From assembly GCA_017165825.1 (NCBI GenBank), contig CM029370.1:30407653-30471652 (forward strand): a stretch of 64,000 bases of DNA, given 5' to 3'. The notes below the pieces were generated by a model. It had not been told where the DNA came from, made no database searches, and saw only the letters and a program-made list of their open reading frames with translations. A program made the position numbers and the translations under genes. Source of the stretch: Hepsetus odoe (lineage: Eukaryota; Chordata; Actinopteri; Characiformes; Hepsetidae). How positions within the stretch are numbered: the stretch's first letter is position 1; each line of letters begins with the position of its first letter. Of the stretch, positions 24,525-37,900 are shown piece after piece.

Positions 24525-27500
24525 ACAGGCAGGTTTCACTACATCGTATGAGCGAGTTCCCATCAACTCCCTGCCCTGTGGATCCACACACCAGCAGTAG
24601 CTGCTGTCTCCGTAGCACTGCATGGGCAGGAAGTGTCCCCGTGCGTCACACTGCGGCATGTAGTCCTGAGGGTCCGGCTGACCACCATAGTGACTCAGCA
24701 GAGTCGTCCTCCAGCGCTCGCACAGTGTCTCTGCCCGTGGGACCAGAGGGGCTGAGAATAAGACAAAAAAATGACACAAAGTGTCCTCAGAGAGATTCAA
24801 CTCAGTGATGACCTTGATTAACCCTTCCTCACATGATTCCACATCCAACAGGGTCACTCAGTCTGGCCTGACCCCAGAAATCCACAAATATTTTACTGCA
24901 AATGTTCCTTTGATTCACAAATCAGGCTCTAGTGCAAAGAACCACAAGGCCCAAAACCATGCATTATTTCCATAGAAATAATTATAATATTCTGGTTTAA
25001 AAATAGCAAAGTAGGGGCCCTTTAAAGGTCTTATTAACATCAAATAAACAAACGTTCCTCACCGTCGCCCTTTAAAGGTCTTATTAACATCAAATAAACA
25101 AACATTCCTCACCGTCGCCCTCTAAAGGTCTAAACATCAAATAAACAAAGCGTTCCTCCCGTCACCCTTTGCGGACTAAACATCAAATAACAACGTTCCT
25201 CACACGTCGCCCTCTAAAGGTCTAAACATCAATAAACAAAAAACATTCCCTCACCGTCACCCTTTAAAAGGTCTTAGTAACATCAAATAAACAAGCGTTC
25301 CTCACCGTCGCCCTCTAAAGGTCGTATTAACATCAAATAAACAAGCGTTCCTCACCGTCGCCCTCTAAAGGTCTTATTAACATCAAATAAACAAGCGTTC
25401 CTCACGTCGCCCTCTAAAGTCTAAACATCAAATAAACAAAGCGTTCCTCACATCGCCCTCTAAAGGTCTTATTAACATCAAACAAACAAACTTTCCTCAC
25501 CGTCGCCCTCTAAAGGTCTAAACATCAAATAAACAAACGTTCCTCACCGTCGCCCTCTAAAGGTCTAAGCATCAAATAAACAAGCGTTCCTCACCGTCGC
25601 CCTTTATAGGACTAAACATCAAATAAACAAACGTTCCTCACCGTCGCCCTTTATAGGACTAAACATCAAATAAACAAACGTTCCTCACCGTCGCCCTCTA
25701 AAGGTCTTATTAACATCAAACAAACAAACTTTCCTCACCGTCACCCTCTAAAGGTCGTATTAACATCAAATAAACAAACGTTCCTCACGTAGCCTCTAAA
25801 AAATTCTTATCATAAACAAAGCGTTCCTCACCGTCGCCCTCCTAAAGATCTAAACATCAAATAAACAAGCGTTCCTCTGCGTCGCCCTCCTAAAGGTCAA
25901 GCATCAAATAAACAAACGTTCCTCACATTAACCTCCCTAAAAAAAGGACTGACATCAAATAAACGTTCCTCACCATCGCCCTCCCCAGAGTCCTAAGCAG
26001 CTCAAATAAACAACGTTCCTCACAGTACGCCCTCTAAAAAGTCTAAACATCAAATAAACAAGCGTTCCTCACACATCGCCTCCTAAAGGTCTAAGCATCA
26101 AATAAACAAAAAGCATTCCTCACAGCCAGCCCTCCTAAAGGTCATACTTCAAATAAACAAGCGTTCTCCGTACCTTCCTCTAAAGGACTAAACATCAAAT
26201 AAACAAACGTTCCTCACCATCGCCCTCTAAAGGACTAAACATCAAATAAACAAACGTTCCTCATCGCCCTCTAAAAGGTCTAGCATCTGAAACAAAAGCG
26301 TTCCTCCCGTTGCCCTTCAAAGGTGTTGTTAATATCAAATAAACTAATATTACACACCATTGCCCTGTAAAGATCTTATTAACATCAAAAAAACAGACGT
26401 ACCTCACCGTCGTCCTCTAAAGGTCTAAACATCAAATAACAACGTTCCTCACCGTCACCCTCTAAGGTCTAAACATAAGAGAATAAACAGCGTTCCTCAC
26501 ACGTCGCCCTCTAAAGGACTAAACATCAAATATAGCGTTCCTCACAGTAGCCCTCCTAAGGACTAAACATCAAATAAACAAGCGTTCCTCACATTCGCCC
26601 TCTAAAGTCTAAGCATCAAATAAACAAGCGTTCCTCACGCATCGCCCTCCTAAAGGTCTAAGCATCAAATAAACAACGTTCCTCACCGTCGCCCTCTAAA
26701 AGATCTAAGCATCAAATAAACAAAAGCGTTCACTACCGTCGCCCTCTAAAGGTCTAAGCATCAAATAAACAAACGTTCCTCACCGTCGCCCTCTAAAGGT
26801 CTAAGCATCAAATAAACAAACGTTCCTCACCGTCGCCCTCTAAAGGACTAAACATCAAATAAACAAGCGTTCCCTCACATTCGCCCTCCTAAAGGACTAA
26901 ACATCAAATAAACAAGCGTTCCTCACCGCTGCCCTCCTAAGGTCTAAGCATCAAAAAAACAAGCGTTCCTCACCGTTGCCCTTTAAAGGTCTTATTAACA
27001 TCAAACAAACAAACATTCCTCACCGTCGCCCTCTAAAAGGAGTCTTATTAGCATCAAACAATAAGCGTTCCTCATCGCCCTTTAAAGGTCTAAACATCAA
27101 ATAAACAAGCGTTCCTCACACGTCACCCTCCTAGGAGTCTAAACATGCAAATAAACAAGCGTTCCTCACATTAGCCCTCTAAGGACTAAACATCAAATAA
27201 ACAAGCGTTCCTCACGTGCGCCCTCTAAAGGACTAAACATCAAATAAACAAACGATTCCTCACGTCGCCTCTAAGGTCTAAGCATCAAATAAACAAACGT
27301 TCCTCACCGTCGCCCTCTAAAGGTCTAAGCATCAAATAAACAAGCATTCCTCACCGTCGCCCTCTAAAGGTCTAAGCATCAAATAAACAAGCGTTCCTCA
27401 CGTCGCCCTCTAAAGGTCTAAGCATCAAATAAACAAAGCGTTCCTCTAAGTCGCCCTCTAAAAGGTCCTAAGCATCAAATAAACAAGCGCGTTCCTCACA

Positions 27501-30500
27501 GTCACCCTCACAAAGGTCTAAACATCAAATAAACAAGCGTTCCTCACACGTCGCCCTCTAAAGGTCTAAGCATCAAATAAACAAGCACGTTCCTCACCGT
27601 CGCCCTCTAAAGGTCTAAGCATCAAATAAACAAGCGTTCCTCACCAGTCGCCCTCTTAAGGTCTAAACATCAAATAAACAAACGTTCCTCACCGTCGCCC
27701 TCTAAAGATCTAAACATCAAATAAACAAGCGTTCCTCACCGTCGCCCTCTAAAGAGTCTAAACATCAAATAAACAAACGTTCCTCACAGTCGCCCTCTAA
27801 GTCTAAGCATCAAATAAACAAAGCGTTCCTCACGTCGCCCTCTAAGTCTAAACATCAAATAAACAAACGTTCCTCACCCGTCGCCCTCCTAAAGGACTAA
27901 ACATCAAATAAACAAAAGCGTTCTCACATCGCCCTCTAAAGGTCTAAGCATCAAATAAACAAGCATTCCTCACCGTCGCCCTCTAAAGGTCTTATTAACA
28001 TCAAACAAACAAACGTTCCTCACACGTTGCCCTCACAAAAGGTCGTATTAACATCAAATAAACAAGCGTTCCTCACCGTCGCCCTCTAAAGGTCTTATTA
28101 ACATCAAATAAACAAGCGTTCCTCACCGTCGCCCTCTAAAGGTCTAAACATCAAATAAACAAACGTTCCTCACGTGCCCTCTAAGAGACTAAACATCAAA
28201 TAAACAACGTTCTCCACATCGCCTCTAAAAGTCTAAACATCAAACAAACGTTGCACGGTTGCCCTCTAAAGGTCTGAACATCAAACAAACATTACTCATC
28301 GTCGCCCTCTAAAGGTCTAAACATCAAATGTTACTCACTGTTGCCCTCTAAAGGTCTAAACATCAAATAAACAAAGCGCTCCTCACAGTCGCCCTCCTAA
28401 AGGACTAAACATCAAATAAAGCATTCCTCACATCGCCTCTAAAGGACTAAGCATCAAATAAACAAAACGTTCCTCACAAATACGCCCTTTAAAGTCTAAA
28501 CATCAAATAAACAAACGTTCCTCACCGTCGCCCTCTAAAGGACTAAACATCAAATAAACAAAGCATTCCTCACCATCGCCCTCTAAAGGACTAAACATCA
28601 AATAAACAAACGTTCCTCACGTGCCCTCTAAAAGCCTAAACATCAAATAAACAAACGTTCTCACCGTCGCCCTCTAAAAGTCTAAACATCAAATAAACAA
28701 ACGTTCCTCACCGTCGCCCTCTAAAGGTCTAAACATCAAATAAACAAGCGTTCCTCACCGTACTCTAAGGTCAACATCAAATAAACAACGTTCTCCTGTC
28801 GCCCTCCTAAAAAGGACTAAACATCAAATAAACAAGCATTCTCACAATGCCCTCTAAAGGACTAAACATCAAATAAACAACTGACTCTCACATTCGCCTC
28901 TAAAGGACTAGCATCAAATAAACAAAGCGTTCTCACCATCGCCTCTAAGACTAAACATCAAATAAACAAACGTTCCTCACCGTCGCCCTCTAAAGGCCTA
29001 AACATCAAATAAACAAACGTTCCTCACCGTCGCCCTCTAAAGGTCTAAACATCAAATAAACAAACGTTCCTCACCGTCACCCTTTAAAGGTCTTATTAAC
29101 ATCAAATAAACAAACGTTCCTCACCGTCGCCCTTTAAAGGTCTTATTAACATCAAATAAACAAACGTTCCTCACCGTCGCCCTCTAAAGGACAAAACATC
29201 AAATAAACAAACGTTCCTCACCGTCGCCCTCTAAAGGACTAAACATCAAATAAACAAACGTTCCTCACCGTCGCCCTCTAAAGGACTAAACATCAAATAA
29301 ACAAACGTTCCTCACCGTCGCCCTCTAAAGGACTAAACATCAAATAAACAAACGTTCCTCACCGTCGCCCTCTAAAGGACTAAACATCAAACAAACAAAC
29401 GTTCCTCACCATCGCCCTCTAAAGGTCTCATTTACATCAACATCTAAATATGTTTTAATATCATATCATAATCAAAAATGTCATTAAACAGATTTTCTTT
29501 TGTCATTTATTTTCAGGGATTTGTTTCAACCCAACAAATCAGCAACAAATGGCACAGCGGAGGTCTAGTGTTTATGGACGAGGCCCCAGGATCAGAAGGT
29601 CATGGGTTCGTATCCCTTGAGTGTTGTGGTTCACTGTGTGTCACAATGATGCTAATAAGCATGAAACACACCCATTTGTCAATGAATGCATCACTGTACC
29701 AGTATGGGAAAATATAATCGTCTATAATATAATAGGTGCTCATGAAATCATCTTGCCAGGAAATTGCCTGGAAATTCTGACTTAATGAGATTATAAATGA
29801 TCTGCTGCAGTCGAATTCTGGAGAAGCACCACGTCCCTGAATCCACACACAGTTTACTGAAAGCAGGAGTTCAAGACACAGTTAGAGCTGTTCTGGTGGT
29901 GGCGGTGGTCTAGTGGTCGGTACTTGTCTATGGAGCTCAAAGGCTCAAGAGGTCCTAAGTTCAAATCCCACCACTGGGTCCCTGAGCAAGACCCTGAACC
30001 CTGAGTGTCTCCAGGGGGTCTGTCCCTGTAATCAGGACATGGAAGTCGTCTGATAAATGCTGCAAATGTAAGACACAGTTTGAACTTTTCAGACGGAGGG
30101 GTTTAAACTGAGAAGACGTGGGTATAAAAGGACATGAGACGGGGGGTTCTATTTATGGATTTCCTGCTTCGTTAGATTTTTCTGTGAGATATTTACAGAC
30201 ATTACTCACTCCAGGGCTGGCCTCTGGGCCAGATATATCCTACATGTCTCTGATAAAAAAAAAAAGCTCAATATATTTAATTAAATTGCATTTAATTGAA
30301 ATTAAATTGAATTGTCTTTGTGTTTACATAAATTAAATCAAACACAGGCATATTATAATGCACTCTTGATGGTCAGAATAAAACATTGTTATGTGTTTTT
30401 TTTCTCCTGTAAAGCAAAAATAGTCTGTAGTGTGTGTGATATTAATGTTAACAGAAATAACTAATCAACTTGAAACCTCCAACCTAATCTTTTGTGGAGC

Positions 30501-33500
30501 CACCAGAAAAACTCTGACCCATCAAGGTCTGGACTCCACAGTCCCTCTGAAGGTGAGCTGTGGTTCCAGTTCTTTTAAGTCCCGTAAGTTGGGACGTGGG
30601 TCCATGGATGGAACAAGTTTGTCACACAGATGCTGGATGGAGGGAATTTTGAGGAACATCTTGAGCTCTTTGCTCCTCGTTCAGTCTGAACAGTGTGTGC
30701 AGTGTGAGGGAGTGTTGTCCTGCTGAAAGAGGACACTGCCATTAGGGGACACCGTCACCATAAATGGAGAAGCTTGGCCTGCAGAGATTTTTAGGTGTCA
30801 AAGTAACGTCCACGTGAATGCAGGACCTAAGATTTCCCAGCAGTCTCCCTTAGTTGTCCATAGTGCAGCTTGCTGTCCCTTCCCCAGGACACACACAAAC
30901 ACCCAGCTGTCCACATGCTGGGAAAGAGAACGAGATGCTTCAGAACCAGCCCACCATCTTCAGTTGCTCCATGGGCCAGTTCTCAAGCCATTATAGGTGT
31001 TTCATAACACATGTTGTGTGTGCGTGTGTGTGTGTGTGTGTGTGCACGCTCCAAACGTTTCCAGACTTTAGGGCTCCTAATGAATGACTTCTTTCAGTTA
31101 AAATAGTTCATTACTGTTTATTCAAAAGATCTCATGATATTTCCCAGAAATAACAATCTGTGTCTGAGATGAAATGATGACTTTTCGTGTTATTCAGGGA
31201 TAACAGTTATATTTATAGATTATTTTTACCAAACGTCTGAGAAATGTTTACCTGATTTAACAGTCCGAGAGTGACATTAAGAGGTTTCACTCTGTTCTCC
31301 CTGCTCTTGGGCTGAACTGTTTCTCTGGTAAGTGTTTCATTCACAGCTCCTGTGTGTCCCTGTTTTTAAAACATGAGGACCGAACCTCGTCCCATTACGC
31401 TGGAGCTGGAGCGCTGATAATTATCCTAAATACAGCAGCCCCACACCCCTAACGCTGAGGGACAAACACAGATGTGTCCCAGATGTGTCTCCCAGTGCAG
31501 TCTCTAGAGTGTGAGGCAACTATGGGATTCTAACAGCTGGGGATGCATGTGAAAGTGAAAGTGACAACCCTTGTCATTGCGAGGTCACAGCACAGCAAGC
31601 GTGAACCACAACGAAATTGGACCTCTGCTTTTAACCCATGCACACAAACACCGTGCAGCAGTGGGCAGCTATTGAAAGCGGTGACGGGGACGGTACCTTG
31701 CTCAGGGGTACCTCAGGGCAACCTACTTGTGAGGGAATCGAACCCACAATCTTCCGATGCGGGGGAACTCCCTCACCACTAGACCACCGCTGCCCTAAGT
31801 GAAGCATTTTGTGTGTGTGTGTGTGTGTGTGTGTTGGGGTGTGTGTGTTGGTGTGAGAGTGGGGGGTGTGGGTGTGTGTTGGTGTGTGTGTGGGGGTGTG
31901 TGTTGGTGTGGGTGTATTAGCACCTCTAGTCCATTAGGGGTCAGTTTCTGACCACAGAGTGATATTTGGTGATGCGATAATGTTGTCACTTAAAACCCAG
32001 CTGTGCTGAATACACACACACACACACACACACACATCACAGTGTCAGTGTCAATGCTTCTCAATGTCAACCCCCCCCCCCAGATAAAATCTGGACAACA
32101 AAGGTGTTTCTAAGAAAGTGGCCAGTGAGTGGATTTCTAAATAAAGTGGCCAATGATTGGAATACAAAGCTGTTTCTAATAAAGTGGCCATTGAGAAGGC
32201 CCCACTTTACCTGGTTGGTCACAGGTTGTAGGCGGCGTGCCCGGCAGTGTCCGTGTCCCCACTCTTTCCTGCCCCCTGCTGTCCACACACCAGCAGTGGC
32301 CGGTGGAGCCCAGACACTGCAGCGGTTTGTACTGGCCCTTCTCGTCACACTGGGGGACATAATCCTGCAGCATGACGTCCCTGTCCCAGTCCCGCAGACC
32401 GTCCAGCAGGCCGTCTCTATTGCGCTCGCATTCTGACACGGCCGGCCTCGTCTGCCCTGCAGAGGAAACAGAGCGACCAAAATGCAAGAAAGTCTGGAAG
32501 GAAAATAGAAAGAAAGAGGGGCTCAAAGCTTTTGCAGTTCATATTCTGATTTACACTCTCGATGAGCAGATCCCGTCCCCTTTTTGGGTCTTTGGGTCCT
32601 AGTCTTTATTACTCTAGACTCAGACGGGCACTGAATTCAGCCTTCTTTCTTTAAGAGCTCAAAAGGAGAACAGTGGAGCGGAGAGAGAGTTGAGGAAGAG
32701 CTGGTGCTGTGGTATCACAGCAGGAAAAGCTGTGCATGTCTTGATAAAGGCTGATCTTTACTTTGCGGTTGGCACAGGAAGCCGTCACCCTCGTATCCCG
32801 GCCAGCAGCGGCACTGAAAGGACCCGGGTGTGTTGGAGCAGGAGGCCTGCGGGTGACACAGCTGCAGGACACACTCGTCAATGTCTGTCCAAACAACACC
32901 AAACAACATTTCAGCTCCTGAAACTCAGTGAAGATAGTACATACTGAACAACTCAAAGTAGATACTGAACAGAGTTCCTAGCGGATATGAAACATACTGC
33001 ATACTGATGCTTAATAATTCATAAGAGAGAGATCTAACAGTTAAAATATTCAATATTTCACAACACATACTGGCTAATTCATATTACATACAGAATCATT
33101 CACAATGGATGTAAATAATTCATAGCGGATACAGGATAATTCATAGTTCTTACTGAATTATCCCTAGTAGATATTTAATAATTCTAGTGGATGCTGTACG
33201 ATTCATAGTGGAAATGGAATAATTAATCATTGCTGCTGAATAATTCATTGTAGACACTGAAAACAAACTTAAATGATTCTTATATCATTCACAATGGATT
33301 CCAATTGGTACTGAAGAATTGACAGTGAAGACATGAAGATGATTTTTCCAGAATGTTCCTGAGATAAAGAGATAGATCTGTAATAGTGAAGGACAGAGGT
33401 GGTTTTATTTCCCTGAGCTTGCTGTTTTTGGTGAAGGCTTTACTGACTTCCTGCCTGAGGTGTGTTTGCTGATAAAGGGCGGGGCCTGAGATAGGTTTTT

Positions 33501-34914
33501 TTTTTTATGATTGGTTTTGACAATAAACATTTATCTTTAGGGATGGGTGTTAAGCTGCTGTTCACACTCAGACACATAACAGACCACCCTTAAAGCAGCA
33601 GTGTCCTAATTACTGCCTTGTCCGTACATGTTGGTGCTGCAGGTACGAGAGTAATGGAGTTAGCAAGTAATGGATGCTCAAACCTGGGGCTGGGCGATAC
33701 GACGTTATTTATAGTTATCCTGAAAAAATCACATCAGCATAGTGCATTATGACATTTTGAATAATTATGAAACTGCGTGTTTATTACAAAGAGCAGAATT
33801 TGTCAATAATAGTGATTTACTTTTATCAGATTTTTATCATGAAAATTTCTTGAGGTATCAAGAACTGAAATATAAACTCATGATGCTGAACAATCCATAG
33901 CTGATACTGAATAATTTGAAGAAAATATTAAACAATTTATTTGTTTAGTTGTCAGCATATTGTAGTAACTACAGAGGGATGAAGTTGATCAGCCACAGCA
34001 TGAAGTTCTGGTAAAGAGTCGTGGAAACAGGTTAAGAAAAGAGGTGATGATCAGTGAACAGCAGTATGGTGTTATGCTGAGAAAAAGCTCTACAGATACA
34101 ATGTTTGCTCTGAGGGTGTTGATAGAGAAGAACCGAGAAGATCAGAAGGAGTTACATTGTGCCTTTGTGGATTTGGAGAAAGCAGATGGCAGAGTGTCTA
34201 GAGAGGAGTTGTGGTTCTGTATGAGGAAGTCTGGTGTTACAGAGAAGCATGTGTGACAGTGGTGAGATCAGCTGTTGGAGTGACGGATGCATTTAAAGTA
34301 GAGGTTGGAATACATCGGGAATCAGCGCTGAGATCATAAAAGATAAAATTTTGTCTCCTTTCTCCTGAACAAACACATTTAAGATACAAAACTACACCTC
34401 AGGGACCTTGTTGTTTATCTGAGGGCACATTTACTCTGTTTACACCGTAACAAATTAAACTTGTAACTGTAAAGCACCTTTAAAGTTGATGCTGATTTAA
34501 ATCTATATGTCAGTGAAAGCCAACCTACTGCAGCTTTTCTGAACCAATGCTTGCTGTTTTCATTTTCTGCCACGGCGCAGTTTATGATGGATTTTAAATC
34601 CCCCAAATTAGATGGTTAATTCTTCACACATTTGCATCATTCTTCTGAAGAACCCTTGGTCATGCTGTTTCAGAACTCACTGTTATTTAGAAGCCCCAGT
34701 CAGCAGTGATGAAAGGTGGAGTATGAGCTCTGATGACAAATCAACTACAAGTGGCAACAGAAGCATTTTTCTCTGGACGACTCACCCACACACACTTTCC
34801 AGTCAAAGTCAAGCTCGTAGCCCGATTCGCAGACACAGTGGTGACTTCCTGGCATGTTCACACACTCCGAATGAGGACCACAGGAACTCAGGCCCTTGGT
34901 ACACTCATCTACAT

Positions 34915-34948
<34 letters not shown>

Positions 34949-37900
34949 TTACAGGCAGGTTTCACTGCATCTTTAACCCTCACACCTCCAGCTCCACCTC
35001 CTGTCTTTTCATCACCGTCTCCAACCATACAACATAATTGGTCTCACTACCGTTTCCAACCCATATAACATAGCTGGTCTCAGTACTGTCCTGTATGCCA
35101 ATATCTTCCCCGCCTGTTCCACCCATTCCAACCTGCCTGCACTCTCTTCTTTTAGTGTTGTGGCTCCCAAACTTCATCCATTTCACTTTTTTAATGTTCA
35201 CTAAAACCTCATCTTTTCTCACGGTGTTTCTTTGATGAACGTGCTGCTAGGTTTCTTACTGAACTCCAATTCCATTGTGTTTATTGGAACGCTTTGGCTG
35301 TTATCAATATCTTTGTAGCCGCTAGAAAGCTGTTATTTAAATAAAACCCATTATTAATAGTAATATTATGATTAATGAAGACGGTCTGTTACCGTAACAG
35401 TTCTTGCCGTCCCCGCTGAAGCCCATGGCACACTGGCAGTGGTACTGCAGCCCCTCCCCTGGGAGACAAAGCGCCATCGGGTCACAGTAATGTTTCCCTG
35501 ATCGGCACGGGTTCGACTCCAGCAGCCCCGGGAGCACCCCTGAACCAAACACAACCATTTAAATCACTCCCACTGCCGACAACAAAGAGGGAACATTGAT
35601 TATGCACACAAAGGTGTAGGGCAGCGGTGGTCTAGTGGTTCGGGCGTTGGCCACATGCTCGGAGGATCGGGGGTTCGAACCCCTTCCCAATAGGTCACCC
35701 TTAGGTACCCTTGAGCAAGGTGCTGTCCCCGTCACTGCTCCCCGGGCGCTTTCAATAGCTGCCCACTGCTGCACAGTGTTTGAGTGTGCATGGGTTAAAT
35801 GCAGAGGTCCAATTTCGTTGTGGTTCACTGTCTGCTGTGCTGTGACCTCGCAACGACAAGGGTTGTCACTTTCAAGATCGCACCTTTTAATTTAAAGTAG
35901 CTTTGGGTCAATTTATAAACTGAATTGTTTGGTGTACAGCCAAAAAACAACACAGCGGATACTGAATATTCATAATGGAAACAAAACAATTAATGATTAA
36001 ATGATTAATAATAGAATCTGAACAATTCATAGTGTCAACTGAATAATTTTTACTGGTGAATGAAAATGTCATGCCAAATACTGAATATTTCATATTAGAC
36101 ACAGAACACAGATAGATATTGCATAATTAATGATGGATATTGCATAGTTAATGATGGATATTGAATAATTAATAATAGAAACGTAATAATTCATAGTGGA
36201 AATTGAATAATTCAGAGCTGAAAATGAGCTTTTAATAGCAGGTAATGAATGATTCATTTGCCAAATAAAAAAACTTTTTCTGGTCATAAGTCTTACCTCC
36301 CACAGGACCCACTGTGTTAACGATGGCGTATTTGAGGATGGTGCCTTCGTTGGCGTACAGGACCATCACGTGGTCCACGCTCAGCTGCTGGAAGTCCGGG
36401 ATGGTCAGGGGTCCATGGTCACACCTCCGGAAGCTGATGTTCTGGTTCAGCAGGAAGGAGAACGTCTCTGAGCCTCCATTTTCTGACACCACCATGTACT
36501 GATGCAGGTCAGACGAGGTTCCCACTGAAACACAATGAAGGAGAGTCACAGTGTCCGAGTGGAGACACTCGCTGAAGGACAGACAATCATAAAGAAAATA
36601 ACTGTTACACGCAGTATCGATAGCTTCCATGGAGTCACCTAAAAAGAGCTTTTCCCATTTTCACCTCCAGAGCAGCCACAGTTTTACACGTCAGCGATGA
36701 TTGTCAACAACAACAACAGAAAACTATCAAATCAGCCTTTACATTAAACGGCCAGCAAGTACAGTCATTACAGTTTTTATTTTATGGCTCTGATATTTCA
36801 GACAAGATGTAAACGATATAAAAGTCACGTGTTAGCACGACCCATAAGTCAGAGCTGGATTCCAGTGAGACTTTTAATTTGTTTTTTTCTGGGCCACTTG
36901 TCCTGATTAGGGACACAGACGGTGCTGAAGTCTATCCCAGCTCTCACAGGACGAAAGGCGGAGACACACCCTGAACAGGTCGCCAGTCAATCGCAGGGCA
37001 GACACAGATACACGCTCAAACCTAGGGGGACAACTGAGCGTCTCCAGTCCACCTGACGTGCAGGTCTTTGGACAGTGGGAGGAAACCAGAGCTCCCAGAG
37101 GAAACGCGTAGATGTGGTGAAGTTACGACTAAATCATTAAAACACTGGAGCTCGTCTTAGTTTTAAAGTTTCACTGCAAAGACGTGTGAACAAATGGTCC
37201 ATTCTGTCATTCCCTCCCCAGAGACAGAGACATGTCCAACATTCCACCGTCTCCTCCTCTGGACTGGTCTCTCTGTTGGGATTCTGTAGAAGTTCAGCAT
37301 CATTGGTTTGTGTTTCCAATTACACAACAACTCTCCAGAGTTTTGGAGAAACAACCAGTGAAGAGAAGAAGAGAGAGGAAGATATGTTCTGCCCTCCGGG
37401 TGGGCGGGGCTTTTAGGATGTGACATCACATGAAAAATATTTTGGACTTTACATTAAAGCGAGCTATGCCGTTGAGATCTGGACTCCACAGGATCCCTGA
37501 TCATCTTTTGCTCTGTGGTGGTAAAACCCTGATTATGTACCTGATTGATTGTACTGAAGTGTCTCTTTATATGGCTGAAACTGGACTCTAGCTCCGCTGG
37601 GAATGCTGGGTAAGTGTCCTGTGATGTGAGTCTCTGATTTCAGGTGGTTGAAAGAATCTACACCCTGAAACCGCTGGGTGATGTTCATCCTCTGGTTCCC
37701 TGGATAGAAGGTCATTTCAGCCTGATGGGAAAACTCAGCACCTGAGAGAAAAACAGGAGCTCTGATGAACAAAATCCAAAGTGTTGAAGTGTCTTAAACC
37801 AAAAGAAGAACAAAATCACAGCCTTCCCAAATATAGCCTCCCGACCTAGATGGATCCTAAGCACTGGAGCTCCAAAACTAATGTAGCTAATGTTTCATTT

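Noticed and set aside
25010..29440. CRISPR-like array
   Set aside because: Repeats are contiguous tandem units without unique spacers, in a vertebrate intron.
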